DNA of 64,000 nt from NCBI GenBank assembly GCA_024803745.1, contig JANJXV010000013.1:17318501-17382500 (forward strand), given 5' to 3'. Below are positions 1-12,745 of this stretch, in pieces; the stretch's first letter is position 1, and each line of letters opens with the position of its first letter. A program made the position numbers and the translations under genes. Source of the stretch: Megascapheus bottae (Eukaryota; Chordata; Mammalia; Rodentia; Geomyidae). A model generated the notes under the pieces. It ran no database searches. It was not told the origin of the DNA and saw only the letters and a list, made by a program, of their open reading frames with translations.

Positions 1-205
1 TTTGGTTATTTGAAATCGGATAGGGAAGGAGGAAAAACAAGATGAGGGGCGGGGGTGGGGAAGGGAAATGGGGACCAAGACATGAAAAAGGGTATCAATG
101 TAAGTGAAGTAATGCACCCTCTATCTGATGAATATAATGTAATCCTTCTACTAATTATAATAAAATATATGGAAAAAATTGAAAAAGTAATAAAAGTAAC
201 AACAA
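1..205 (+). mobile_element. L1 3'-end fragment (plus orientation)
   Basis: The purine-rich tract with G runs, the phrase TATCAATG followed by GTAATGCACC, and the A-rich tail with AATAAA motifs match the other L1 tails in this window (for example 3740-3969). This copy is more diverged and is cut by the left edge of the window. Confidence 0.7.
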
Positions 206-3200
206 CAAAAGAATGAGAACCCCCAACAGGAGAAGTGAGAGGGCAGCATCCCTGTCACCCTTTGTGGGCCGCATGTGCACAGGTGGAAATCTCACCTCAG
301 TGCGTGCAGTAGGCTGCAAAGCCTAGGAGAAAACAGTACATACTAACTGGGGTGCATGGTGAAATAGGGTTCCGGGTAAGCGTATGCTGTAATGTCGGTG
401 TGGCTTGAATGAAAGGAGAGGGAGAGATGCACATTCAGCTCATAATTCAGTGCATAATTGAGAGGGTGGATCACAATGATGATTGATTTAGAAGGCCAGA
501 GGGATGGAGGCAAGACCGAGGGGGAAGTATGGAGTGGAGGACAGAGAGTTTCCATTTCATATCAAAGGTGCGTGCTAGTTTGCTGAAGGGAATCTCTGTC
601 AGGAGGCATGCATGAAGTTAATTATCTGGATGCTTGAGTGTCTGGGAAGAGGAAGAGGAAGAAGAGATACTTGATCCTGATGCCCAAGTAGAGGATGAGT
701 GAGGGGAGTGTGACCAAAGAAACAGAACTCAGCCAGAAATAGGTTAGGTATGAGCTGGGCTGTGGATGGAAAAAGGTAAATTCAGGGTGAGAACTCTATG
801 TGCTCACCAACTGATGTGCTTTGGCAATGCAGGTAGAGAGGTCTCATATTGTGCAAAATAAGGGAGTGGGGAAGTGGGAAGCAGAATTAAAGTATGTGTG
901 TGTGAGGGAGGGGGATATGGACCTGATGTAGGCATCAGAGAAAATAAGCTGCCATACATAGTTAAAGAGGAGGCAGTGGGAATCCAGGGAACTCTTTGAG
1001 AGCCCCTGAGAAGCGTCCTTCCATCCTTCCACACTTCTGCTGAGTGGAGCAAGGGCCTTGAGGTAGTTCTTCCAGTGGTGCCACTGCTACTATGGGCACA
1101 AGCCAAGTTCAAGGGTAAGAGGAGGTGAAGGAGTCTTCCCAAGCCCAGCCCAGTTTCACCTGCTGTCACTCTCTGGCCAAGAAGCTACAGCTTTGTAAAA
1201 CACAACTGATAATTGTAATATATCCTGCACAAATGAGATAAGGAGGACAAAGTCTTTTCACTCCTTGTAGGCAGGAAGCCTGCTGTGAACCTCCAGAGGC
1301 GGGGTGTTTACCAGCGGGAGGAAATTACTCAGGCATTGAAGTGATTTAGTGTCATTTTGACACATTGTGAACAGCTAGGGGGCTGGGGAGAGGTCGCTAG
1401 CTCTTCCAGTGAGTTGTCAGCTGTGTGTGGTCCTCCACATGTCAGCTGCAGAAGGATGTTCTCGTTTATGTTACTTCTCAGATCTGCTCTTTTTGAGGCT
1501 TTAAGAAGGAAAGAAAGGAAGCTTCTAGTGGACCTCACTCCTATGAGAACACAAACTTGCCTTGCTGCATTAAATAGCAGATCCATGGTGTGGGGATTGA
1601 TCATACTCTGCTCCATGGACACTTCCTAGCTCCCCCATCTCTTTCCAAAGGCCAACATCCTGTTCTCACTGCCATCCCTATTTGTTGCTCTTATCCTGAA
1701 TCCATCCCCTTGTTGGAGTTGCCTGCCTTGCCCTGATATCTGCTCAAACCATGTGTCGACAATCAGAAGTAAAGGCTACAACCCTCACCGCCAGAATTAC
1801 TGCAACCTTTTCTTTTGGCCTTTGAATCAGGAGAAGTGCGAGGGCGGGGTGGGGGGGGGAGGGAGGGGGAGGGAGAGTGGCAGGTAGAGGATATGAACTA
1901 TCAGGAGGATAAAACAGGAATCTGAAAATATTAAGCAGACACTAAAAGGAACCATGTCAGTGGCTGAGTGTCCAAATAGGTCAGATGTGCTGTCTGCGTG
2001 TGAGCTGTCAGAACCTCACACTCACCCATTTGCTGGCCAGGCCCTGGGCTCCTCCCTGTGGGCTGGGCTCAGCTCACCACAGTGTCTCATGCTCATGCCT
2101 TTGGGGGTTGGTGTTTCTCTTAAGCATTTGTCACTTTAAGTAGAATAGACATGTTGTTCCCATTCCTGACTCTGTGGGACAGAGACTGGAAGTCTGGCCT
2201 ATGGCAACTGAAGGTGAGGTCTCAGTGCCCCCAGACTCTCTTTAGAGGATGGTGTTCAGCTTTGTGACTTCTCTGCTTTTGCTACATAGTATTGGAAAAG
2301 CTGTTTGGGGTCATGGGCTGTGGTTTGGTGAGCAGGGCTCGGGTGTTTGGGTAAGTGCTTAAGTGGAAGCATCTGGATTGGGCCGTGCCAAAGAAGGCTG
2401 GCAGTGGAGCAAGGGCATGTGATGGGAACTGGGCTGGGTTTTAAATGGAAGGTACAGGAAGCCAAAGGAATCTGTCTAGTGTGCTTAGTAGAGCTGGGCT
2501 GCAGAATAAGTGTTCTTAGGCATTTCTTGGGACTTGCCCAATCCTCTTGGGGTTAGCCAGGAATAATCACTGCATACAAGTCACTAGCCTGGTACAGTGG
2601 ATAAAAAAATTGTCAGCAAGACTGAGATTGGCAGTGCTAAGTGGCAGCATCTGACTCTGTTGTCATCCAATCCTGTCAGCCTATGCCCAGGTTTGGAGCC
2701 CTTTCAGCAATTCTGCTACATCTCCAAACCTTTGCTTCAGCAACTGACTCACTGATCAGGTTGTCCTGATATAGGATGTGTAGGTGGGAACTCCAGCTTG
2801 TGTATGTGACAAACACTTTTGATGCTATAAAGCCTTAAATGATATTTGTTATAAGGAATTACAGTTAGGTAACTTCTATCATACACTGGTTAGACAAGTG
2901 AAGTTTTCAGTGGAGTTCTCTTCTTCTCCCCTGCCCAGCTTTTCTTGGGCAACTTAAGTTGCTGTTAGCTGATAGAGGGAATCAAAGCTCCACCCCTCTA
3001 CATTTACTGATTGCAGATATCCACTGAAGGCATTCAGCAACACTGATAGCAACTCTCTCTGTTTCCTGATCTCTCTGTCCTGTCTTAAAGTCTGTATCAT
3101 GACAGGATGTTAGTGTGTCTACTCTTGTCGTGAGGGAAGGTAATGCCTGTGGCTTTGTTCTTGTGTCATGACATGTCTGGGCTTTGTAGTTGCTCAGACT

Positions 3201-3729
3201 GGGTTAGATGTGCTATGCTGTGCTATGTGTTAAATGTGCTATACGCTATGCTGCTCATCATCATCAGGCCTTATCTTGTGGGACTTGACCTCAGGGCCAT
3301 GTAGGACCTCATCCCAGTCCTAAGGCCCTGGATGGGGATGACTTGGCCTGCCACCCTTGAGAGACTTCCTACTACAGATTTCTTCCTTCTATTCCTCCCT
3401 TTTGAAATGGGAATGTTTATTTTATGCCTGTTTCACCACTGTATATTGTAGATGACTTGTTTCATAGGATCATACAGAGAGGAATTTAGTTCTGTCAGCT
3501 TCCTGCTCTCTCCAGGCAGTTGTTTGGTTCTGTGCATCTCTTCAGTTCTTGTAAGCTGAGTTCCAGGATCAGAGACCTGGCTCTGCTTTTGTGGGACTTT
3601 TCCTTGAGCCAAGGAGTGGCACATGAAATGTGGCCAGGGTGCTAGATTGGCCTTCTGTGGAAGTCACTGCCATCTGGGGGATGGGAAAAGGTCCTGGAAG
3701 AAGACGGTGCTGGAACTGGGTTTTGAAAG
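206..3729. other. No gene recognised; upstream intron or flank
   Basis: I see no exon, RNA gene or young SINE here. The longest open frames (90-121 codons at about 804-1629) have no recognisable protein content. There is a G-rich tract near 1845-1880 and otherwise unremarkable diverged sequence. Confidence 0.6.
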
Positions 3730-3979
3730 AAGAGTAGAAGTTGACTGTATCTGATTTTGTTTCCTGGTATATTGCATATACATTTATTTGTTTATTTGAA
3801 ATAGGAAAAGGAAGGGGGGAAAACAAGATGATTGGGAGGGGGTGGGGAGAGGAAAACAGGGACAAAAACATGAGAAGGGGTATCAATGTGCGAAAAGTAA
3901 TGCACCTACTACCTGACAAATGTAACTATAACCCCTGTATACATTATACTGACAATAAAAAAAATTAAAAAGAGTAGAA
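3730..3979 (+). mobile_element. 5'-truncated L1 tail with target-site duplication
   Basis: The copy starts near TGACTGTATCTGATTTTG, runs through the purine-rich 3' UTR, and ends at an AATAAA signal (about 3954) with an A-rich tail. The 10-base sequence AAGAGTAGAA flanks it at 3730-3739 and 3970-3979, which marks a target-primed insertion. Confidence 0.85.
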
Positions 3980-5794
3980 TGTGAGAAGGGGGAATGAAGT
4001 TCTTAGCCTGAAGCATTGCATACTGAGCTGAGAGATTGCCAAGGAGAGAAGCAAGTAGGCAACAGGAGGTTGGCTTTACTGAGAGCAGTAGCCAGGTATG
4101 GTTTCTGTGGCTGTGAACTCCTTCCCAGATTGAATCACTCTGGTCCCACCATGTGTATTCGTTTACCCAACCTGCACAAGTAGGGAAGATGAGGCTCAGT
4201 GGAGTTAAGGAACTAGTCACTAGTCATAGGGATAGTGGGTAAAGGGAATAGTACAGTTCTAAATTCAATCTGACTACAGAGCCACCACCCTTATTCATCA
4301 CCACATTGTCTTTACCTTCCTCTGAGGTGGCCAAGACCTTCCTTCAAGTCTTGAGTGATAGGAAGCTGTGAGATCTTACAAAATTTCTAGAGAACCTTAG
4401 TAAGATTTAGGAAGTAGTCTCATCTTTCTGGCAGGTGTGTGGACACTGAAAGGAGGAGAAGAGGAAAGGGTGGTGACACTGAAGGCTGAAAGGCCAGTTA
4501 GGAAGACAGTGCAGTCATTCTAATGGGAATGACTAGGAGACAGCTCTAAGAGAGGTGAAGAAAGAGACTTTCCCTAGAGCTCGTGACTCACTGGATGTGG
4601 GTGAGAGAAGGAAAGACCCAGAGATGGTTCTGAGGTTTCTGGCTTGATGACAATCATGGCATTCCTGAGCCAGAAAGAGGAGCATTTGGGGGAATGATCT
4701 TTTGAGACCCCAGTGAGGATATGGAGAGGGACATGGGTGTCAAGTGCAGGTAGGGGAAATACCAGCACTCACTGTCTTGTATCCTAGGTTTTAGTTCCTT
4801 CTGACAATGCATTGGCTCCTTTTAATCAGCAAATCTATAAATACATCTCTAGGGCATAGAGAACAGGGAAATCTGCCAGAGACCCAGACACCTGGTCAGG
4901 GGAGGTGGTTGGGTACAGATGCTGTCATCTCTTTCCCGCAGAATAAAAGAGATATGGAGATCACATCTAGGTTTTTCTGGAAGGGTTGGCTTGATAGGAA
5001 GGTGAGAGCTTAGCGGTAAAAGCTGTTGACTATGGGTATTAGGCAGGAAAGCAGTGGGGGTAGCCAGTTGACTTAATAGCCAGCTGCAAGGCTGTTGGTG
5101 TAGATGGGACAGAACTCTGCCAAAGGGTATGATCAAGGTTAAAGTTTATCTCACACTGAGTTTGTATGGTGGAAATGTGTGGTTTATGGTGAACCCTGGA
5201 GACTTCAAAGCAGAAGAGTTTCTAGAGCAGGTTTTTTTTTTCTCCTTTAGTCAGTATCAGAACTACCTGAGGAGTTTATTCATCTATAAAGGACAGCCAC
5301 TTCTATTTACATGACGCTAGGTTGTTCCATAACTGACTCTCTAGGTGATTGTGATGAACACCAAATTTGATGATTGTTGATGATGGGTCAGTCTTACAGT
5401 GCAGAGTGAGTTGAGAGGGCTGCTTGGAGAGAGGCAACCAGTTAGATGGGTGTTATAATCCTAGTGAGGTAATACAGGGACGAGTGAGGCTCAGAAGCGA
5501 GTGAGATCATTACTCACAAGAGTCTACGGAGAGACGCTGCCTGGTCGCATTATCTCCCTGAAATCCACCATTTGCCCAGGTACTACTTGTTACTTCTCTC
5601 ATGGCTGCAGGCTGTGGTGTTCTACCCTCCACATAGATCAGGAGTTGGAACATCTATTGTTCTGGTCTAAACTACCTTCATGTCTTGCCTGGCTTTCATG
5701 TATTCACAAATGTGATCTTGAAGTCTATGTTTGTGTAGCAGGGGGAGGGGGAGACAAATGAATCCTAGACCTTAAACTCACTTTCAGAATTTTG
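3980..5794. other. No gene recognised; contains one MIR-like relic
   Basis: A diverged MIR-like segment lies at about 4130-4275 (a GATGAGGCTCAG phrase followed by an AAGGAACTAGTCAC-like stretch). The remainder shows no exon-like or repeat structure that I can name. Confidence 0.5.
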
Positions 5795-5940
5795 TATGTG
5801 TGTGTGTGGCGGGGTGGCTAGTTGGTGAGAAGAGTTCTCATGGACTTTCCTGCTTGGCCTGGCTTCAAACTATAATCCTCTGATCTCCACCTCCTGAGTA
5901 GCTGGATTATATGCATGAACCATTGGCACCTGGCTTTGAA
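5795..5940 (-). mobile_element. B1-headed SINE fragment (antisense)
   Basis: Read on the plus strand, the phrase CTCCTGAGTAGCTGGATTAT and the following TGCATGAACCATTGGCACCTGG are the complement of a 7SL-derived SINE head. A short (TG)n run marks its tail side. The tRNA-like right half is missing. Confidence 0.75.
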
Positions 5941-7090
5941 GTCTGTTTTAAGCAGCAGCCCGTGTAATCCTTTTATAACCACCACAGTGGTTATCCCACA
6001 GAACTTTCAATGGATTCCTGCTTGAAGAAGGTGGGAAAAGGGGAAGGTGTACATTCCCAGACAAATTCCTTTATGTGCTCTCCTCTGAAATTCCCAACTG
6101 GTATGTAAGGATTAAGTGAGATAATGTTAGATAAGCCTTTATTCAAGTACTTAATAGATACATGCTAAGATACAGGTATAGGGAAGAACAGATATAAAGT
6201 AACTGTTGAAGTGAATGGAGCATATGTTAATTAAATTCTGGCAATGTTCCAGGCACACCAGAAGTATTTGATTGTTTTCCCCTCAGTGCTGGAGGTCAAA
6301 CCAAGGGTCTTGAGGGAAATGCTAGGGAATAGGGAAATATTCCAACAGTAAACAGTATCACCAGCCCTACATATTTTAATTTCCATCCCTAGTATATAAA
6401 GCCACACAACTTAAAAGTCAAATAATTGTACCTGATTTGTTAAACAGCCATTTCCCACCCATGTATCTTTATTGTTTTTCCACAGCTAGAGTGATTAGAT
6501 TCTTTTAGTGTTTTTACCAGTGTTTCTAGATAGCATATTCTAGTAACATATTCTGCTACTCCGTTTACTTTTGGCTGTCATTATTGAGTAAAGAGGAGTT
6601 CTGAAGATCTCTGGAAGCTGAGGCTTCAATTTTCCATGCTCTGCCCTCACCACCCCATGCACCTTTCCATCCGCCAGTGCCATTTTTGTGAGGTCATCAC
6701 ATGGCATTTCACCATAAGGATGATGATAACTTTGGCTTTTTGGTTTCTGTGATGTTTTGTTATTTGTTCAGTTTTCTTATCACTGAATTAAAATTTTCAC
6801 CAGTTATATAAATGTAAGATGTCCAGATGCATATGCTCCATTCTGCTGTTTCTCCAAGTTGTAGGCTTTAGGGCTGGCTGAATTTCGCTGTTTGCTGCAT
6901 AACAGTAACCCTCCCATCTCCCGTGTCTCCTGTCCCATGTCCTTGTGGCTTTGTATTTTTCAAAGTAAATTATTTTATTGTTGTTTTAGTGAGCAGCTAA
7001 ATTAGATGTCTGGAATCAATCTGCCATATTTACTTGAGGTTTCTCCTGTTTACTTGCGCTTATAATAAGAAGATTGGTTTTATACCTATA
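5941..7090. other. No gene recognised; old repeat relics
   Basis: A MIR-like phrase (GGATTAAGTGAGATAATG) lies near 6105-6200, and a very diverged antisense ID-like monomer lies near 6265-6370 (GCTGGAGGTCAAACCAAGGG). Nothing exon-like is seen. Confidence 0.45.
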
Positions 7091-7091
7091 A

Positions 7092-7322
7092 AAACAGTTG
7101 TGGGGCCAGGAGTTTGGCCTAGTGGTAGAGTGATTTCCCAGCATGCACGAAGACCCAGGTTCAATTCCTTGGTACCGCATACATAGAAAAAAGCTGGAAA
7201 TGGGGCTGAGGCTCAAGTGGTAGAGCTCTAGCCTTGAGAAAGTCCAAGGACAGTGCTTAGGCCCTGAGCTTAAGCCCAGAACTGACCAAAACAAACAAAA
7301 CCCAAACAAACAGTTGTGGGGC
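7092..7322 (+). mobile_element. IDL-Geo-like dimeric SINE with 15-bp TSD
   Basis: The left monomer is ID-like (GTTTGGCCTAGTGGTAGAG with a GGTTCAATTCC B-box-like motif). The right monomer is CTCAAGTGGTAGAGCTC through TTAAGCCC, followed by an (AAAC)n tail. The target duplication AAACAGTTGTGGGGC is perfect at 7092-7106 and 7308-7322. The family name is by resemblance to the described geomyoid element. Confidence 0.9.
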
Positions 7323-8174
7323 TCAGGGTAGTTCAAGTCCCATAGTCAAGGCAACAGAATCCAAGTTTCAACTCGAGCCTGTTGGACTATCTGACTTACG
7401 TTCTTGGGTGTTATTGACCAGTAAGGCTGTGATTTCAACTTTAGCCACTGCTCTATTTCCTTCATTTCTTTTATTCCTCAAGGCTTGAATGACTTTTTAC
7501 TCTTTCAAAGAGATAAGTCTCTTATAATCTTTTAGAGGCTGTTTCCCAAGCTTAGGAATAGTAAAAGGTGTTTCTTAAAATAACCATTTAAAAGCAACCA
7601 TGGTTTATAGGAGGTTTGTAAAGCATGAGGAAAACATTTCATTGTACTGAGATAACACCATTCCCTATCTCCTGGTCATTTGAAGAAAGGGGAAATATCA
7701 GATGTGTCTATATTGTAAGGTAATAATGATACTCTTCATTGCGTTTCCTCTTCCAGTTTTGCCCTCTGCAAAGTTGAGTGCAGATGCTCAGCAGACAAAC
7801 CCCAGCTTGGGCTCAGCCACTTCTAAAGCACAGAGATCTTTGAGGAACAGAGTACTATTCCCAGTTTGTTTTTCCATCCCATATCCTAATCAACTTCCTC
7901 ATGCTAAATTGGCTTTTGTGTAGTCTTGTCTAGTCCATCTCTCTAGCATCCATCAACACACACTAACCTTCTGAAGCATGACTTCCTTTCTCATTGGCTG
8001 GTTTTATGGCTACAAGGGTCATTTTCTCCCTATCTGGTAATGAAGAGGGAGGTAAAATCTTCCCTTAGCAGGAATTGTTCCTAATAGGAAAATGACAGCA
8101 TTCACAAAATGAAGGAGGAGATGAATGGGGGATCAATAGACCAGACTTTTCCTTTTCTATGTTTTCTGTGTTAG
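7323..8174. other. No gene recognised
   Basis: Unique-looking intronic or flanking sequence. The 73-codon open frame near 7702 has no recognisable family content. Confidence 0.5.
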
Positions 8175-8412
8175 TCCTGGGGGCTTGGATGCTGTCCCTG
8201 AGGTTTTTTTATTCAAGGCTAGTGGTCTATCACTTGAGCCACAGCTCCACTCTGGTTTTCTTGATGGTTAATTGGAGATAAGAGTTGATTTATCTGCCTT
8301 TTCTCTCTTCACTTTCTGGACTTTCTTGTCCCAGCTGTCTTCAAACTGCCATCCTCAGATCTCAGCCTCCTGAGTAGCTGGGATTAAAGATGTGAGCCAT
8401 CAGCATTCTAGC
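8175..8412 (-). mobile_element. B1-headed composite SINE (antisense)
   Basis: On the plus strand the order is the tRNA-like module (GTCCTGGGGGCTTGG, then CTATCACTTGAGCCACAGC), the linker GGTTAATTGGAGATAAGAG, and the B1-like head (CTCAGCCTCCTGAGTAGCTG). All modules are in antisense order and moderately diverged. Confidence 0.85.
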
Positions 8413-8419
8413 TCATACT

Positions 8420-8568
8420 GTTTTTTTCTGTCTCCCTTCCTTTCCTTTCCTTTCCCTTCCCTTCCCTTTCCTCCATCTCTCCTTCCCTTCCCTCCCCTCT
8501 CCTCCCTTCCCCTCTCTTCTCCTCTCCCTCTCTCTCTCCCTCCTTCCTTCTTTCCTTCCTTCTTCTTT
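8420..8568. repeat. Polypyrimidine tract (CCTTT/CCCTT/TCC-rich)
   Basis: About 150 bases are nearly all C and T, sitting between two antisense SINEs. It probably grew from the A-rich tail of the right-hand SINE. The open frames over it (for example runs of PFPSLPFPPS or their complement) are artefacts of the tract. Confidence 0.9.
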
Positions 8569-8800
8569 AAAAAATCAGTCTTATGGCTTGATCTTGGCCT
8601 GGGCATTGTCCCTGAGCTTTTCTGCTCAAGGCCAGTACTCTGCTACTTTGAGCAATAGCACCACTTCCCACTTTCTGTTGGTTAATTGGAGATGAGTCTC
8701 ATAGAGTTTCCTCTCTGAGCAGGCTTTGAAGTGTGATCCTCAGATCTCAGCATCCTGAGTAGCTAGAATTCCAGGCATGAGCTACCAGTGCTCAACCTTT
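8569..8800 (-). mobile_element. B1-headed composite SINE (antisense)
   Basis: This copy has the CTGGGCATTGTCCCTGAGC module, the GGTTAATTGGAGATGAGTCT linker and the CAGCATCCTGAGTAGCTAG B1-like head in antisense order. It is paired with the copy at 8175-8412 in the same orientation. Confidence 0.85.
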
Positions 8801-11800
8801 TCTCAAACAGCACATGCTGCCTTTGCTTTGGGATCAGGAATGTGTTCATATCTTGGTAACATAAACATACTTGCTCACCTGGACCAAATGCAGAGCTGTG
8901 TTCAGAATTCAAAGGTAATGATAACTACTGTGCCTTGTAAAACCACTGCTGATGTATTAAACATGTTAATAGCCATGTTTTCTCTGTGCCTGCTTTCCTT
9001 CCTGGCCTGAGTACCCACTGTACGCTGTTGTCTGTGCTGTATCAGGTCTGTGGCTAGCCACAATAGAATTATTTTCACCCCGCTGGTTGGAAAAAGGAGC
9101 TAGCTTCCACTTTCCTGTAGGTGTTTCCAGGTCGCCTTTTGACTTAGACTTGGATTCTATCTCTCTTCTATCCTCTTTGGACTGTTGCCTCTTTTAAATA
9201 CTCTCCAACTTCTTTACCTCACTTTTCACTAGGAAGCCTCCTGGCCTGTGGCTCCTAGAGTGTCATACACTTTTAGCTCCGTATCTCTGATAAGCCCAGA
9301 TCCTAAAGGAGTTGCTTGTATCTTTGCAGGGAAGAACAGACATGGAAGACACAGAACATACTTGCCTCTGACACTTGTGTGATGTTACAAGAAACACTAT
9401 ACTTGATAGGGTTTTGTTTTTTTTTTCTGGTTTCTAGTACAGGACACCTAAAACCCTTATGTAGGTGTAAAAAAAAAAACCAATTTGTGCTATGTATAAT
9501 CACTCTTTTCAACCATATCAGAATTTATGCTAATGAGATGACTCTAGAAAGTAGATGTGGTAATCTGAGAAACCAGCCATGTGATTAAGGGTTAGACTTT
9601 TCAGTCCAACTCCTAATCATTCACCTTGCTTCTTATCTTCTTGGGGAGTGAAAGGGCACGACTAAGTTCAATCCCCAGTGAGTTAGTGCTTGCATCAATC
9701 TTGCCTATCTAATGGAACTTCTACAGGAAAATGCTAGGGAATGGACTTTGGAAAAGTTGGCATGGAAATTCCTTGACTTCTTCATTATCCTGTTCCATTC
9801 ATCTCTTCTGCTTGGCTGTTCCTGAGTTAGGTCCTTTGTAGTAAGCCAGTAAGTAATATGTGCCTTCATTTTATGAGCCATTATATCAAATGATCAAATC
9901 TGTGGAAGGAATATAGAAACCCCTGTTTTATAGCTAGGCAGTCTGAAGAGGGTGTGGGAGAGCAACTTTGGAATGACATGGCCTCTGGAATAGAGCTAAT
10001 CCTGTGCGACTGAGCTGTCATCTTGGGGGATCTGATGCTAACTCTAGATACATTGGGTCAGAACTGAATTGTAGGAGACTCAATTGCTATCCAGAGATCT
10101 AAAGAATGGCTTGGTATATACATAGTCCATATATTTGATGTCAGAAGCATTATGAAATAGAGTTGGGGGGGTGTTGTTAAAACCCCTGTTTCTTGAGGGC
10201 AAAGATTACTCCATCATCATGAATTCTTTGTGGATGGAAACTCTAAGCTAGATTGTGATATGAAGAAATGAATGGCTATTAGCTTGCCTTCAGAAGGGGA
10301 ATGGCTAGTGACCTTATGATTATCTGAGCTCACAGAGGAGGCAGAGGCGTAATACCTGTCACTATTCTTACCCAAGTGTCCTACCATTGCCTCAGACACA
10401 GCAGGTCTAGGATTGATCTCATTAGCTTTGCCCAGAGCAGGTTCCCCAGTCTCTCTGGCCCAGCTCCTGAGTCATGATGAGAATACACCTTTGACTCATG
10501 TTTCACTTCAGGCCAGCTCCCACGAGTCCACCCTGCTTGCTGTTTGCCAAGTACAAGCTCATCATTGGGCAAAGAGCCCATGTTCTCCTTTTAAGACCCT
10601 TTTATTGTAGCTGGACATATTATGGGTTCTTGGGATTTGTGCCCTCCTGATTCCCTATTCTCAAGTTTTACCATGGTTTAAACCCCCAGCTGGAGCCCAC
10701 CGTAATTCCTCAGTGGACCTAGAATGCTGACGTGATATCTTTCTTCAAAAAATCTCTCAAGACTACTTGATCTGTCATTTGAACCCTAGAAGTTATATGA
10801 TCCCTAACTTCTCATTAATTGTCATTATACTACTTTATGTGAATTCTGTGGAGGTCTTGACTCATCTTGAGAACATGGATGCAACCTGTATACATCTCAT
10901 CAACCAACTTGACCATAGGCAACTACATCCTGTCCATACATGGCTCCCTGTCTTACCTGCAGCACTTTTCTCTGCCTGGAAAGCTCCTCCTTGTCCTTCA
11001 AGATTCAGAGAAACTGCATCTATCAGCACACCTCAGAGTGTGTCATAATGATTTGTTCACAGCTTTGTTTCTCTGTTGTATTTTGCTGGCCATGGGAACA
11101 GGGATGAGTTCTGGCTTATCATTATCTCCCATGACCCAGCACAGCAAGAGTTCATAGAATGTTGACTTGCCTGTATGTTTATTTAAACTTATTTGTGTCA
11201 GACACTTCCAGGCACTGAGAACATATAAGTGGAAAGATCAGACAGCATCTCCTTGCTTTGATGGGTCATGAAGCCTAGTAGCAAGAAAAAAAAAATGTGG
11301 CTACGTTTCTTTAGAATTGCTCTGCTTTAGATGAGAGGTGTTCAGTGGGCTGGGGCTCTAAGAGAAGACACTTTGAAGCTGAGACCTGAAGGACGAGAAT
11401 CAATTGGCCATGCAGAAAGCAGGGGAGTGAACGTAGGGGTAAAGAGCATGGAAAGTATGAATATGGCAGAGTACCAAATGGCTTGGAATGTTTGGGGAGC
11501 ACACAGGAGGCCAAGGCTGCTGAAGTGTAAGGGCATCACAATGTGGAGCGAACCTGACCTGGCCAGACTCTGTAGCAGCACTGTTTTTAGGAGCCACAGT
11601 TGTTTGTTTCTTTAGTTTCCTCTCTAAGGCACTGGGAAATTTTTTGGAGGGAGATATTTCAAAGTTCTAGTGTTCTTTATGCCCGAACAGGTAGGAATCT
11701 GCTGATTTTGCTCTGCTTCTACTACTTTCCTTTGTCTGTGGCCACTTTCTATATCCTGAGCCAAGCTGACTTCCTTTCATAACCTGTGGTTTCCATGCTT

Positions 11801-12319
11801 TGGAGCAGTCTTGGCTATTTATCTCACCTCACAGCAGCTCTGGTCTTTGTTTCAGCCCTGTTTGATTCCTACCTGGACCCTGAGGTGCCAGCGAGGCCAG
11901 GTACCCTCTGCAAACTCTCATTTTCATTCCTCCAAGTTATCTGTTCAGTGGTTCACAGACCTTTGGGCTGAAGGTCATTGTTTCTGTCCTTCCTTGCTTC
12001 TTTGTCCCCATAGATCACTGCCTTCCTCTTGTACTTGAAGTTCCTTGCTTTTGCTGTGCTCACCTCCTCTGAGGGATTCAACCCCCAGAGCTTCTCTGTA
12101 TCCTCTCTCCCCACACACACCCATTTCAGTTTGAAGTTTAATGTAGTGACTTTGTCTTGGCAAAATAATGTGTCCAGGTTATTTACTCACATAAAAACAA
12201 ACAAACAAAAACCACATACCTCTGTGCATATTGATTCCAGTTTTGTGGGAGGCAGAGACTGGGAAAATGATGGTTCAAAACCGGCCTCTGGGAAAAGTTT
12301 GTGAGATCACCCCTCCTCC
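8801..12319. other. No gene recognised; SINE-poor upstream sequence
   Basis: About 3.5 kb without young SINEs or L1. A diverged ancient interspersed repeat (GAAGCTGAGACCTGAAGGA phrase) covers about 11330-11535. None of the open frames of 60-96 codons has recognisable protein content. Upstream non-coding PPFIBP2 exons could lie here, but I cannot point to one. Confidence 0.45.
11330..11535 (+). repeat. Ancient mammalian interspersed repeat relic, family unassigned
   Basis: The phrase CTGAGACCTGAAGGACGAG followed by CATGCAGAAAGC and a GAGCATGGAAAG-like stretch resembles a common old mammalian repeat, also partly seen near 41070-41290 and 60760-61000. I cannot assign the family without a library search. 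Confidence 0.4.
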
Positions 12320-12550
12320 CCCAATCTTAACAAATAAGTCAGATGTGGTAGTTCACATCTGTGGTCCAGGGATGTGGGAAGGTAAATATAGACAGGAAGA
12401 TTGAAGTGATCCTGCACAATAGTCTTGAATCTGGACAATCGCACAAGATCCTATCTAAAAACACAATAACCTACAGCAAAAAGGCCTGGAGGCATGGCTC
12501 AAGCAGCAGGAGGTATACGTTTAAACCATAGTACCACCAAAATAAAACAC
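12320..12550 (+). mobile_element. Old B1-dID-like SINE (plus orientation)
   Basis: A diverged B1-like head (ATGTGGTAGTTCACATCTGTG, then AAGATCCTATCTAAAAAC) is followed by an ID-derived part (GAGGCATGGCTCAAGCAGC, then TTTAAACCATAGTACCACC) and an A-rich tail. This order fits the B1-dID dimer known in squirrel-, beaver- and geomyoid-related rodents. Confidence 0.7.
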
Positions 12551-12599
12551 ACACATACTATGAGCAAGCATCTACTATCGGCAAGGGAATGAATGCTTT

Positions 12600-12745
12600 C
12601 TGTCTAACCACAATGACCTATTAATTGTAACATCACCTTCTGTAAGTTAGATGCAATTATCTTCATCTTATAAATGAGGAAACTGAAGCTCAAAGGCTAT
12701 ACAATAAATAGTAGAGCTGGGTCTAATTTTAGCCTGTGACCATGG
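12600..12745 (+). repeat. MIR element relic
   Basis: The core TTATCTTCATCTTATAAATG followed by AGGAAACTGAAGCTCAAAGG and AGTAGAGCTGGGTCTAA closely follows the MIR consensus as I recall it. Normal age-related divergence. Confidence 0.75.
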